This document shows positions 34,940 to 43,908 of a DNA stretch of 64,000 nt, piece after piece. Within the stretch, counting starts at the first letter, position 1. Every line of letters starts with the position of its first letter. The position numbers were made by a program, and so were the translations under genes. This DNA comes from Amycolatopsis sp. WAC 01376 (GTDB lineage Bacteria; Actinomycetota; Actinomycetes; Mycobacteriales; Pseudonocardiaceae): contig NZ_QHKL01000001.1 in NCBI RefSeq assembly GCF_003947415.1, positions 186,001 to 250,000 on the forward strand, read 5' to 3'. The notes below the pieces were generated by a model. That model was not told where the DNA came from. It made no database searches and saw only the letters and a program-made list of their open reading frames with translations.

Positions 34940-36835
34940 TTAAATGGATCGCGCCGCGATGGCACCGCGATACCAGTACTCGAGGGTCAAGATGTGCCAG
35001 AGGTGCTTGGACCGGTCCTGCTGCCCGGACGCGTCTTCGTCGACGAGCCGTTGCAGGGCCTCACGGCGGAGGAACCCGGCCTTCACCAATTCGCCTTCGT
35101 TCGTCACCTCGCGCACCAGTGGCGCGAGGTCGCGGCTCATCCAAGCCCGCAGTGGTGCGCTGAACAGGCCCTTCGGCCGGTGCACGATCTCGGCGGGGAG
35201 GATCGAGAGCGCCGCTTGCTTCAGCGCCATCTTTCCTTGGCGCTTCACGATCTTCTTGTCGCCGGGGATCCGGAACGCGGCCTTCACGACCTCGATGTCG
35301 ACGAACGGCGTCCGCACCTCGGTGGACGCGGCCATACTGGACCGGTCGGTGTAGGCGAGGTTGAGCCCTGGCAGGAACAGCCGCGAATCGGCGAGGCACA
35401 TGCGGTTCACGAAGTCGGTCAGCGTGTTGTCGTGATAGGTGTCCGCGTGTTCGGTGATCACGTCGTCCACCGCGCCCGCGAGGTCCGGGTTCAGCAGCGC
35501 GACGAGCTCGGCCTGGTCGTACATCGTGTAGCTGCGCCGGAACGCGGTCTCCTCCGGCAGTTCCGCGAACGAGAGGAACCGTTTGGCGAACCGCACCGAA
35601 CGGAATCCGCGCTTCGACGTCGCCACCGGCAGTCTGTCCACAAGGGACTCGACCGGACGCCGCACGAGACCGGGAACCCGCTGGTACTGAACGGCGATCT
35701 TGTTCGCGAGATGCTTGCGGTACCCGGCGAACAGCTCGTCGGCGCCCATGCCGGACAGCATCACCTTGACCCCGGCCTCGCGGGCGGCGGTGCAGATCAG
35801 GTAACTGTTGATCGCCGCCGGATCGCCGATCGGCTCGTCGAGGTGATACGTCATCCGCGGCAGCAGATCGAGCACCTGTGGCGCGATCTCGATCTCGTGC
35901 AGGTCGACGCCGAACTTCGCGGCGACCTTCTTCGCGTACATCAGGTCGTCCGGCATCGCTTCGAACTTCGCGTCCTCGGCCCGGAAACCGATGGTGTACG
36001 CGGAGATTCCCGGCTGTTCACGGGCGGCGATCGCGGTCAGGTAGCTGGAGTCGAGGCCGCCGGAGAGGAACGTCGCGACCGGCACGTCGGCCATCAGGTG
36101 CTTGCGCGTGGAGTCCTCGATGACGGCGTTGAGGTCGAACTCGCCCTCATAAGCGGCTCCCTCTTCGGCGACCTGGCGCAGCGACCAGAACGTGCCGCGT
36201 TCGACGTCGCCGTTCGGCCGGAACCGCGCCCAGCTGCCCGGCGGCAGCTTTTCGGCCTCGCGGAACGCGCAGCGGCCGTCCGGAACCCAGTAGTAGAGCA
36301 AGGAGGCGACGAGCGCGGTGTCGTCGACCGTCAGGGAACCGCCGAGTTCGGCGGCCAGCGCCTTCAACTCCGAGGCGAACGTGACACCCCTGCCGCGGCG
36401 CACGAGGAACAGCGGTTTGATGCCCAGCTGGTCCCGCACCAAGGTCAAGGCGCCGGTGCGCTCGTCGAAGACACCGAACGCGAACATGCCGCGAAGCCGG
36501 TGCAGGCCGTCGGTGCCCCACTTGCGCCACGCCTCCAGCAGGACCTCGGTGTCGGACGTCCCCCGGAACCGCACCCCGGCGGCTTCGAGCTCTTTCCGCA
36601 GCTCCGGCGCGTTGTAGAGCTCGCCGTTGTAGGTCAGCGCGAGCCCGTCCTTGACCATCGGCTGCGCGCCGGTCTCGGTCAGGTCGACGATCGACAGCCT
36701 TCGGTGTCCTAAGTGGACTTCCTCGTGGTCGTACCGGCCGGAACCGTCCGGCCCGCGATGGGCGAGGGTCTTGGTGAGCCGATCGGTGAGCGGGCCCCCG
36801 TCCGGCCAGAAGTAGGCCCCTGCGATGCCGCACAT
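34940..36835 (-). CDS. asnB: Asparagine synthase (glutamine-hydrolysing)
   Basis: 631 aa, typical AsnB length. The glutaminase nucleophile is Cys2 (MCGIAGAY), and the synthetase pyrophosphatase loop SGGLDSS lies at 258-264. The C-terminal segment (RTPFVDIEVV, KGLFSAPLRAWM) is normal. In glycan loci AsnB-type enzymes amidate sugar carboxylates, for instance of uronic acids, rather than making asparagine. The presence of an AlgD-like uronate-forming enzyme at 40986 suits that role. It is 15 bases from the oxidoreductase gene on the same strand. The conservative name is AsnB; the substrate is open. Confidence 0.9.
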   Translation of the reverse strand: MCGIAGAYFWPDGGPLTDRLTKTLAHRGPDGSGRYDHEEVHLGHRRLSIVDLTETGAQPMVKDGLALTYNGELYNAPELRKELEAAGVRFRGTSDTEVLLEAWRKWGTDGLHRLRGMFAFGVFDERTGALTLVRDQLGIKPLFLVRRGRGVTFASELKALAAELGGSLTVDDTALVASLLYYWVPDGRCAFREAEKLPPGSWARFRPNGDVERGTFWSLRQVAEEGAAYEGEFDLNAVIEDSTRKHLMADVPVATFLSGGLDSSYLTAIAAREQPGISAYTIGFRAEDAKFEAMPDDLMYAKKVAAKFGVDLHEIEIAPQVLDLLPRMTYHLDEPIGDPAAINSYLICTAAREAGVKVMLSGMGADELFAGYRKHLANKIAVQYQRVPGLVRRPVESLVDRLPVATSKRGFRSVRFAKRFLSFAELPEETAFRRSYTMYDQAELVALLNPDLAGAVDDVITEHADTYHDNTLTDFVNRMCLADSRLFLPGLNLAYTDRSSMAASTEVRTPFVDIEVVKAAFRIPGDKKIVKRQGKMALKQAALSILPAEIVHRPKGLFSAPLRAWMSRDLAPLVREVTNEGELVKAGFLRREALQRLVDEDASGQQDRSKHLWHILTLEYWYRGAIAARSI

Positions 36836-36850
36836 CTGCTTTCGCTCCCC

Positions 36851-38401
36851 TTACAAGGCTTCGGCGTTATCCGGTGACACGGGCGCGAATCGTTTGGTCG
36901 GCTGATCGGCGTTGCCGAGTTCCTTGGCGCGTTTGTACGGCGTCGGATGCCCGTTCTTCTTCGGGAACATCTCCACCGGCTTCGGCATGGACCGGGCCGC
37001 CCGCCCGCGCAACGCCGTGTGCAGGCCGTCCCACAGCGTCCCGTCGGTGTGGTCGCGCGGATCCGGATCCACCACGACGACCCCGATGATCGGGATGTGC
37101 CGGTCGGCCAGCTGGCGGGCGACGGTGTGCAGCCATTCGGTGTTCGCGTGCCCGGTGCGGACGACGAGGATCGTCTCCTCACCGAGGACTTCGAGGTCGG
37201 TCCACGACGTCCCCGGCTCGACCGAACCGACGCCGATCCGGCGTTCCCCGGCCGCGGGCGGCGTGTCTCCGCGATCCAGCACCTGGATCGGGCCTTGGCC
37301 TGCCAGCTCCCGGAGATTCGTCTTCGGCAGGTCGTCGACGAGCGACGCCGTCCCCTTCTCCGCCAGCTCACGCGCCATGTCGACGGCGAGCGCGGCGGTG
37401 ATCTGCCGGGCACCGAGGTCGAGCAGCGACACCGAACCGCCCTCTTGCCGGACCGCGCGGACCAGCGTCGCCGCGACCCGCTGCCGCCTGGTCACCGCAC
37501 GCGAGCGGCGCAGGAAACGCGGCGGCTTGGGCAGTTGCGCGATCACGGAAGCGCCGAGGTGATGAGAGATCTCGCGGCGCAGCACCGGCCGGTCCTTGAC
37601 CACGCTCGTGACGGCAGCGAGCCCCAGCCCGGCGAGCAGTCCCAGCGCGAAGCCGATCCCGGCGTCGGTGGCGAGCGTCTTGAGGAAGGACTGCGGCAGG
37701 ATCCGCGGCGCGTCGACGATCTGCGTCCCGGCGGCGACCTTCGGCGTGCCGATGCCCGCCTCCTGCGCGCGGCCGTCGTAGTCGGAGATCTTGGATGTCA
37801 GCTCCGCGCGGCGCGAATACAGCCGTTCCAGCTGGGCGGGGTTGGCGTTGCGGTTCTTGGCCTCCTCGGCGACGATCGCCGACTCGATGGAGCCGAGTTC
37901 GTTCTGTGCCTGGTTGCGCTGGTCGAGCAGGGCCTTCTGCTCGGCCGCCGCGGCCGCCTGGTTGCGTGAGATGTACTCGGTGATGAAGGAATCGGAGATC
38001 GCCTGCGCGCGAGCCACGGCCTCCTCGTCGGTCCTTCCCTTGACCGTCAGCTGGAGGACGTTGTTCGTCAGGCCCAGCCCCTCGTAGTCCTTGAGGAACT
38101 CCTCCGGCGCCTGGGTGCTGTTCAACTTCTTGAGTGCCTCGGTGGCGGTCTTCGTCGTCTGGAGCACGGCGACGTCGGTCCGCATCAGCGTTCCGCTGTC
38201 GGTCGGCGAGTCGTCGGGGTGGACGACCAGGATCTGCGCGACGGCGGTGGGCGGCGACGGCAGGAACACCGCGACCAGCCCGCCGAGGATCAGGCCGAGC
38301 AGGGCCATGGACGTCCACAGGCGACGCCGTCTCCGTACCGAGACGACCAGCCGCTGCAGGTCGATGAGCGGTTCGGACTTCGCTTTTTCGGCGCTGGTCA
38401 C
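36851..38401 (-). CDS. Wzz-type chain-length protein with kinase-like C-terminal domain (1)
   Basis: 516 aa from a GTG at 38401 (4-base overlap with the next protein). It has an N-terminal membrane segment (about 30-48), a large extracytoplasmic region with a coiled-coil part (ISRNQAAAAAEQKALLDQ), and a second membrane segment (about 250-272). The cytosolic tail resembles the BY-kinase fold of CpsD/Wzc. Where the P-loop should be it reads SVSLLDLGARQITAALA, so Walker A Gly and Lys are absent. It probably tunes chain length and export but cannot bind ATP in the usual way. The GTG frame begins right at the VTSAEKAKSEP segment. Confidence 0.85.
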   Translation of the reverse strand: MTSAEKAKSEPLIDLQRLVVSVRRRRRLWTSMALLGLILGGLVAVFLPSPPTAVAQILVVHPDDSPTDSGTLMRTDVAVLQTTKTATEALKKLNSTQAPEEFLKDYEGLGLTNNVLQLTVKGRTDEEAVARAQAISDSFITEYISRNQAAAAAEQKALLDQRNQAQNELGSIESAIVAEEAKNRNANPAQLERLYSRRAELTSKISDYDGRAQEAGIGTPKVAAGTQIVDAPRILPQSFLKTLATDAGIGFALGLLAGLGLAAVTSVVKDRPVLRREISHHLGASVIAQLPKPPRFLRRSRAVTRRQRVAATLVRAVRQEGGSVSLLDLGARQITAALAVDMARELAEKGTASLVDDLPKTNLRELAGQGPIQVLDRGDTPPAAGERRIGVGSVEPGTSWTDLEVLGEETILVVRTGHANTEWLHTVARQLADRHIPIIGVVVVDPDPRDHTDGTLWDGLHTALRGRAARSMPKPVEMFPKKNGHPTPYKRAKELGNADQPTKRFAPVSPDNAEAL

Positions 38402-39705
38402 GCGGTACCTGCCAGTGCTTCGTGGTCGGCGGGGGTGGCCGCGCCGGGCCGGGTTCGGGTCGGGGAGACGGGGCGGAGCAGCACGGTGCCCACCACGGTG
38501 AGCCCGGCGTCGGCGACGGCTTCGGCGATCCCGACCAGCTCCCACGCGGACCGGGAGCCGAGGCTCGTCACGACGAGGACGCCCTCGGCGTCGGCGTCTT
38601 CGATGACGGGCCGCGCCGGGGAAACCGTCACCGGCGCGAACCACCGGCCGGCGAGACGGGTGATCCGCCCGGCGGCCGCCTGCCCGGCGTGGTCACCGTC
38701 CACGGCGAGGACGAGCAGCCGCCGGTGCGGGAGCCGCGAAACCAAGCGCCGGTACTGGATGTCGGCGTCGATCTCGTCGGCGAAGACGTCGACCCGCGGG
38801 ATGTTCCACGGCCGGTCGTCACGGAGGATCTTGGCCCGCAGGGTGGTTCCCGCCGGGCGCCGGTCCACGGCGTCGAAGGTGGCCAGCACCGGGCCGCCGA
38901 CCGCCGCGGCGATCTCCTCGTCGTCGCGCAGCCGCCGGTCGGTGCGGGCGGTGAACAGATGCCCGAACAGGCCGATCAGGAAGAACAACGCCGCACCGCC
39001 GATGGCGAGCTGCGGCAGCGTGGGCGCGGCCGCCGAAGACGGCAGCTCGGCCGAACCCAGCACGACCATGTTGCCGAGACCGCTCGCCGTGTCGGCCGCG
39101 TTCAAGGTGGACATCGCCGACTCGATCGTCGAACGCAGCCCCTGCAGTTCGGTACGGAGCTGGACGCTCTCCACCGTCGTCTTGCCGTCGTTGACCTTCG
39201 CCGAAAGTTCACTGATCCGCTGGTTGGTCTGCGCGACCTGCTGCCGCAGCGTCTCGCGGCGCTCCTGCGCCAGCTGCACGGCGGCGTCACCGGAACCGGC
39301 GATGATCTGCGTGGAGTACTTCACGAACTCCTGGGCGAGCTGGTCCGCGAGCCGCTGCGTCTGTTCGGCGGTGTCACCGATGGCCTCGATGGTGATGACA
39401 TTGCCCTGCGCCACCGACGTGGTCACCTTGTCCCGCAGGTCGGCGCCGGTCTCGCCGTCCCCGAGCCCGGCGGCGGCCCGGTCGAGCACGACCGAACTGG
39501 TCGCCACCTCGGCCTGGGTGAGCAGTTCGTCCGCCTCACGCGGGCCCTGCAGCAGCACGCTGGAGGTGGTCCGGTAGCCGGGGGAAAGGATCACCGACGA
39601 TCCCGCGCCGACCAAGGCGCCGAGGAGGGCGAGGACCACCAGGGTCCGCCACCTCCCGCGCAGAACCTGTCCGATCATGGACAGGCGCACCGTGTCGTCA
39701 CTCAA
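38398..39705 (-). CDS. Wzz-type chain-length protein with kinase-like C-terminal domain (2)
   Basis: 435 aa from an ATG at 39705. It has the topology of Wzz: membrane segments near 17-37 and about 235-252 with an extracytoplasmic coiled-coil region between. The C-terminal tail again looks like a degenerate BY-kinase. The P-loop position reads LLVLAVDGDHAGQAAAGRI, with no GKT/S. Two different Wzz proteins in one operon suggest a heteromeric regulator or two chain-length settings. It is coupled by a 4-base overlap to the other copy. No separate kinase or phosphatase gene lies in the window. Confidence 0.83.
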   Translation of the reverse strand: MSDDTVRLSMIGQVLRGRWRTLVVLALLGALVGAGSSVILSPGYRTTSSVLLQGPREADELLTQAEVATSSVVLDRAAAGLGDGETGADLRDKVTTSVAQGNVITIEAIGDTAEQTQRLADQLAQEFVKYSTQIIAGSGDAAVQLAQERRETLRQQVAQTNQRISELSAKVNDGKTTVESVQLRTELQGLRSTIESAMSTLNAADTASGLGNMVVLGSAELPSSAAAPTLPQLAIGGAALFFLIGLFGHLFTARTDRRLRDDEEIAAAVGGPVLATFDAVDRRPAGTTLRAKILRDDRPWNIPRVDVFADEIDADIQYRRLVSRLPHRRLLVLAVDGDHAGQAAAGRITRLAGRWFAPVTVSPARPVIEDADAEGVLVVTSLGSRSAWELVGIAEAVADAGLTVVGTVLLRPVSPTRTRPGAATPADHEALAGTA

Positions 39706-39817
39706 AGCCGGGATCTCCCATCGGCGCGGTTGGGTGTGGCATGAATCCCGTCGGACCGACCACGGCGTTGGTTACAGAATCGCCCCAGTCTTGTTCAAAA
39801 CGCGACCGGGAAGTCGA

Positions 39818-41005
39818 TCAACGGATCGCGGCCTCGTAGGCCGAGAGCAGGGCTTTCTGGGAGTTCTCCCACGAGAGCGGACCGGCGACGCGCGCCCGCC
39901 CCAGCTCACCCATCGTGGCCCGCTGCTCCGGCGAGTCGAGCAGATGCGCGATGAGCTTCGCGAATTCCGGCTCGTCGTTCGCCGGCGCGTACAGCGCGGC
40001 CTCCCCTGCCGAAACCCGGGCCTCCCGGAGCTCGAACGAGACGATGGGACGGCTCATCGCCATGTACTCCATGATCTTGTTCATGGTCGACACGTCGTTG
40101 AGCGGATTCAGGGGGTCCGGCGAAAGACAGACGTCAGCCGCGGACAGATAACGCAGCAGGTCTTCGTCGGGAATCCGGCCCGTGAACTCGACCTGATCGT
40201 CGAGCTTCAGCTCCTTCGACAACGCCACCATGGCGTCGAAGGCGTCACCGGAACCGATGAACACGGCATGCCAGTCGGTGCGGCCGACGACGTCACGCAG
40301 CGACGCGAGCGCTCGCAAGGCGTAGTCGACGCCGTCCTGCGGGCCCATCACGCCGAGGTACGCGAGCAGATGCGGCTTGCCCTTCTTCAGCTCGGGCTCG
40401 ACCGGGACCATGTGGAACCGCTCGACCACAGGCGCGCTTCGCACGACGAAGACGTCTTCCGGCGACTTGCCGCCGCGCTTCACGGCGACGTCCTTGTAGC
40501 TCTCGTTGGTCGCGATGACGACGTCGGCCGTCTTGTAAGTGCGGCGCTCCAGCGCGCAGACCGCGCGGTACAGGAAGTCCTCGCCGCGGTCGAACCGCGA
40601 AAGGTACAACTCGGGGCACAGGTCATGCTGGTCGAAGATGAACTTCGCGCCCTGGCGTTTGAGGTACAGCGCGACCAGGAACAGCAGGTCCGGCGGGTTG
40701 CAGGCGTGCACGACGTCCACCCGGCCGACCTTGCGGGCGAGCCGGAGCGTGTGCCACAGCGCGGAGCCGTACTCCTGGACGTACCCGGCCGGGCCACCGG
40801 TGGCGGCCTTCAGCGGGTACCGCAGGATGTGGACGCCGTCGATGGTGACTTCGGCTTCGGTGTCCCGCTTCGTCCCTTGTGGACAGATGACGTGGACTTC
40901 CCAGCCTGCGTCACGGAGTGTCTGGCACTCCTGCCAGACGCGGCGATCGAAGGGGACGGAAAGGTTCTCGACGAGGATGAGAGCTTTACCAGGCAAGGCC
41001 GACAT
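39818..41005 (-). CDS. Family 4 glycosyltransferase
   Basis: 395 aa, ATG at 41005, which overlaps the 3' end of the AlgD-like gene by 20 bases. GT-B features are SVPFDRRVWQECQTLRDAGW, VVHACNPPDLLFLVALYLKRQ and a C-terminal DVSTMNKIMEYMAMSRPIVS stretch that binds the nucleotide sugar. The FDQHDLCPELYLSRF part is usual for GT4 enzymes of exopolysaccharide loci. It transfers a sugar to the lipid-linked intermediate. Given its partner the donor could be a GDP-sugar, but that is a guess. A gap of 112 bases precedes the Wzz genes. Confidence 0.9.
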   Translation of the reverse strand: MSALPGKALILVENLSVPFDRRVWQECQTLRDAGWEVHVICPQGTKRDTEAEVTIDGVHILRYPLKAATGGPAGYVQEYGSALWHTLRLARKVGRVDVVHACNPPDLLFLVALYLKRQGAKFIFDQHDLCPELYLSRFDRGEDFLYRAVCALERRTYKTADVVIATNESYKDVAVKRGGKSPEDVFVVRSAPVVERFHMVPVEPELKKGKPHLLAYLGVMGPQDGVDYALRALASLRDVVGRTDWHAVFIGSGDAFDAMVALSKELKLDDQVEFTGRIPDEDLLRYLSAADVCLSPDPLNPLNDVSTMNKIMEYMAMSRPIVSFELREARVSAGEAALYAPANDEPEFAKLIAHLLDSPEQRATMGELGRARVAGPLSWENSQKALLSAYEAAIR

Positions 41006-42302
41006 ATCCCTCTTCAGTCCGGCGCCGGTCGGCGTCGGGTACGCGGACGAGATCGACGATGGTGTGGCCGCCGCCCGCCGGGAGCGCCGCGAGGACCTCC
41101 GGATCGGTGCAGCCGATGAGGCAGACCTCGGCGTGGTCGACGACCTCGCCGATGGAACCGGCCAGCAGCTGGCCGAGATGCGGCAGCCTGCCCTCGATGT
41201 ACTCGCGGTTCGCGCCCATCAGCCGCGAAAGGCTGACGTTGGCGTCGTAGATGCGGAGGTCGTACCCCTTGCCGAGCAGCCGCTCCGCCAGCTCGACGAG
41301 CGGGCTCTCGCGGAGGTCGTCGGTACCCGGTTTGAAGGACAGGCCGAACAGCCCGACCTTGCGTTTGCCGGTGCGCGCGACCAGGTCGAAGGCGCGCTGG
41401 AGGTGTTCGTCGTTCGAGGGCAGCACGTGCGACAGGATCGGGACGGCGACGTCCGCGCGGTGCGCGGCGTAGACCAGGCCACGCAGATCCTTGGGGAGGC
41501 ACGAGCCGCCGAAAGCGAACCCGGGGCGGAGGTAGGCGGGGCTGATGTTGAGCTTGCGGTCGGCGAGGAAGACGTCCATCACCTCATGCGAGTCGAGCCC
41601 CAGCGCACGGCAGATGGAGCCGAGCTCGTTCGCGAAGCCGATCTTGAGCCCGTGGAAGGAGTTGTCGGCGTACTTCGTCATCTCGGCCACCGGGATCGCG
41701 ACGCGGAAAACCTCGCCGGGAAGCCCTTCGTACAGCGCCGCGACGACGTCACCACTGGCCGCGTCGAGCTCGCCGATGACGGTCTTGGGCGGGTCGAAGA
41801 AGTCCTTGACGCTGCTTCCCTCGCGCAGGAACTCGGGGTTCACCGCGACCCCGAAATCGACACCGGCGGTGAGTCCGGACGACTTTTCGAGGATGGGGAC
41901 GAGCAGGTCCAGACAGGTGCCCGGGAGCATCGTGCTGCGGAAGACGACGGTGTGCCGTTGTGTTTTGGTCTTGAGCGCTTCGCCGATTTCCTCGGCCACG
42001 CGCTCCAGGAAAGCTGTCGAGAGGCTGCCGTTGGGAGCCGAGGGGGTACCGACGCAGATGAGGGAGACTTCGCTGTCCGCGATCGCCTGTCTTACGTCGG
42101 TGGTCGCTCTCAGCTTGCCTTGGGCGACCACTTCCGCGGTCAGTTCCCCGATCCGCTCCTCGACCACCGGCGCCTTGCCACTGGAGACGAGGTCGATCTT
42201 CACCGGGTTCACGTCGACCCCGACGACCTCGTGCCCACGTCCGGCCAGGCACGCCGCCGACACGCAACCGACGTAACCGAGCCCGAAGACACTGATCTTC
42301 AT
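40986..42302 (-). CDS. GDP-mannose 6-dehydrogenase-like nucleotide-sugar dehydrogenase (AlgD type)
   Basis: 438 aa from the ATG at 42302, which follows GGAGG; the frame's 42323 start is rejected. It oxidises the sugar C-6 of a nucleotide sugar to a uronic acid using two NAD. The dinucleotide loop is FGLGYVG (6-12), and the C-terminal domain contains the catalytic Cys268 in FAFGGSCLPKD. By my reading it follows Pseudomonas AlgD almost continuously: RSTMLPGT, NPEFLREGSSVKD, PPKTVIGELD, DDLRESPLVELAERLLGKGY. UDP-glucose dehydrogenase of the Ugd type is less similar. The likely product is GDP-mannuronate. It is the first gene of the minus-strand glycan operon. Confidence 0.87.
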   Translation of the reverse strand: MKISVFGLGYVGCVSAACLAGRGHEVVGVDVNPVKIDLVSSGKAPVVEERIGELTAEVVAQGKLRATTDVRQAIADSEVSLICVGTPSAPNGSLSTAFLERVAEEIGEALKTKTQRHTVVFRSTMLPGTCLDLLVPILEKSSGLTAGVDFGVAVNPEFLREGSSVKDFFDPPKTVIGELDAASGDVVAALYEGLPGEVFRVAIPVAEMTKYADNSFHGLKIGFANELGSICRALGLDSHEVMDVFLADRKLNISPAYLRPGFAFGGSCLPKDLRGLVYAAHRADVAVPILSHVLPSNDEHLQRAFDLVARTGKRKVGLFGLSFKPGTDDLRESPLVELAERLLGKGYDLRIYDANVSLSRLMGANREYIEGRLPHLGQLLAGSIGEVVDHAEVCLIGCTDPEVLAALPAGGGHTIVDLVRVPDADRRRTEEGYVGLAW

Positions 42303-42693
42303 GACGAATTCCTCCAGCCGCATTCCGCTGCCCGTTGGTCGGCGGGAGGACCGGGTTCGTTACCGCCGTCCACGGTTCGCCTGCTTTTGGCGGAATCCCT
42401 GTGCGGCAAGGGAATTACTCATCGCTCGAAGGGTGCGAAACGCTACAAGGGTCGCGTAAGGGTTTCGTCTCGATTGGGGCGGCGAGCGGGAGGGAGAGGC
42501 GAGGGGAGGGAAGGGAGGGAGGCGGTGGGGGGTGGGTCGGGGTGGTCGTGAGTGGTAAGTGTCGTTAGAACGTCACTTACCACTCACGACCACCCCGACC
42601 CAGTTATCCACAGCCACCTCTCCCCTCACCCTGCTTGTCCACAGATGTGCTCAACGCCTTCCACGGCTTCGGCTCAGCGACGATCGTCGAACA
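42303..42693. other. 391-base divergent intergenic region with G-rich tract
   Basis: It lies between the AlgD-like gene (minus) and the AbiEi-like gene (plus), so it holds promoters of both. From about 42483 to 42540 one strand is almost pure purine and very G-rich. The core GGGGAGGGAAGGGAGGG meets the G-quadruplex rule with loops of 1-2 bases, and another GGGGGGTGGG follows. A 28-bp-arm hairpin overlaps its end (42534-42601). No open frame with coding character was seen. Confidence 0.7.
42534..42601. repeat. Stem-loop with 28-bp perfect arms between divergent genes
   Basis: Arms at 42534-42561 and 42574-42601 are perfect inverted repeats. The left arm reads GGGTCGGGGTGGTCGTGAGT then GGTAAGTG. 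The 12-base loop is TCGTTAGAACGT. Because the flanking genes are divergent, it ends neither of them and is not in a normal terminator position. Its arm part GTCGTGAGTG reappears in the stem at 43682-43749. Confidence 0.8.
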
Positions 42694-43692
42694 ATGCCCA
42701 TCAACAGACGCTGGTCGGAAGACTCCATCCCGCCCGGGCAACGCCCGAGCTGGCCGGTCCTCCTGGCGGAGCAGCATGGAATCGTCTCGCGGCGGCAATT
42801 GCACGCCTACGGCCACACCATGTCGGACATCAGGGCGAATCTCTCGGGCGGACGCTGGCAGCGGGTTCTCCCGCGCGTTTACTCGACATTCACCGGCGGC
42901 TTGTCGCGCTCGGCCAAGATCCGTGCCGCGTTGCTCTACGGAAGCGGGTACGCGATCTTGAGCCATCGAACGGCCGCTGAAGAATGGAGAATTCTTCCGG
43001 TCGTCGAAGGGCCTGTCGAAATCACCGTTCCGTACACTTTCTCCGCGATCTCGCAGGCTCCCTTGGTCATAGTGCACAGGTCCCGCGCGCTGCCGCACAT
43101 CGCCGCCGGAACGAATCCCCCACGGACCAGGGTCACGGACACGATCCTCGATCTGGCCACGGCCCAGCGGACACCGCGTCAGGCGACGAACACCATCGTC
43201 GACCTGCTCGGCCGGACCAGGATCTCGGTGGCGGCGATGGAGGCGTGCGTGCTGATCCGGCCACCGTTCCGTTTCCGGCCCGCCATCCGGTACGGCCTCG
43301 CCCTCGTCGGTGGTGGGCTCATGTCGGCGCTCGAAGTGGCCTACAAGGAGGACGTCGAAGACGGGCACGGCTTACCGTGCGGAAACCGGCAAACGCCCGT
43401 CGAAGTGGACGGCAAGAGACTCTGGGAGGACGTCACCTACGACGCACAGGGCGCCGCGGTGACGGTTCGGCTGGACGGCCGCGCGACCCACGCCACGCCT
43501 GGTGTCGCCTTCCGGGATCGTCGCCGCGACAATGCCGCGGAACTGGCTGGACGGGCGAGGCTCGTCTACGGGTGGCAGGACGTGCGGAACTCACCATGCC
43601 AAGTCGCCGACGAAGTCCGGACGATCCTGATCCGAGAGGGCTGGGAGCCGGCCGGAGCGCGGGAGACGACTTGCCGCCGGTGTCGTGAGTGA
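42694..43692 (+). CDS. AbiEi-like / DUF559-like orphan protein
   Basis: 332 aa from the ATG at 42694. A longer frame from 42559 would run through the hairpin and is rejected. The N-terminal part is AbiEi-like (LLAEQHGIVSRRQLHAYGHT, then GGRWQRVLPRVYST, YAILSHRTAAEEW). The C terminus has WEDVTYDAQGAAVTVRLDGR and DRRRDNAAELAGRARLVYGW, as in DUF559 nuclease-fold proteins. It ends with a CRRC motif. It is of the same general architecture as the protein at 24598, but the two are only distantly alike. Function unknown; no partner toxin is adjacent. Base composition is similar to its neighbours. Confidence 0.72.
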   Translation: MPINRRWSEDSIPPGQRPSWPVLLAEQHGIVSRRQLHAYGHTMSDIRANLSGGRWQRVLPRVYSTFTGGLSRSAKIRAALLYGSGYAILSHRTAAEEWRILPVVEGPVEITVPYTFSAISQAPLVIVHRSRALPHIAAGTNPPRTRVTDTILDLATAQRTPRQATNTIVDLLGRTRISVAAMEACVLIRPPFRFRPAIRYGLALVGGGLMSALEVAYKEDVEDGHGLPCGNRQTPVEVDGKRLWEDVTYDAQGAAVTVRLDGRATHATPGVAFRDRRRDNAAELAGRARLVYGWQDVRNSPCQVADEVRTILIREGWEPAGARETTCRRCRE

Positions 43693-43749
43693 TCGTGCGG
43701 TGGTGGCCGTTCGGTGCCTTTGCGTTACCCCCGAATCGCCACTCACGAC
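43682..43749. repeat. Inverted repeat after the AbiEi-like gene, sharing an arm with 42534-42601
   Basis: GTCGTGAGTG (43682-43691) and CACTCACGAC (43740-43749) are perfect arms around a 48-base loop. The left arm overlaps the last codons of the AbiEi-like gene. The same 10 bases form part of the 28-bp stem on its other side, so similar stem sequences bracket the gene. A terminator role is possible, but the loop is long. Confidence 0.65.
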
Positions 43750-43908
43750 CCCTGAACACGCCCGAGCCGCCCTCACGGTTGCCCGGCCCCGGCACCGGAA
43801 TGTTCCGCTCTGGCCGCCCGGGCGCGACGGACTTTAGGTTCGCTTCGTCGACGATCGCCTGTGACGTCCGTGAGGGACGGGCGTGCCGGGCGGGACTGGG
43901 GAAACACC

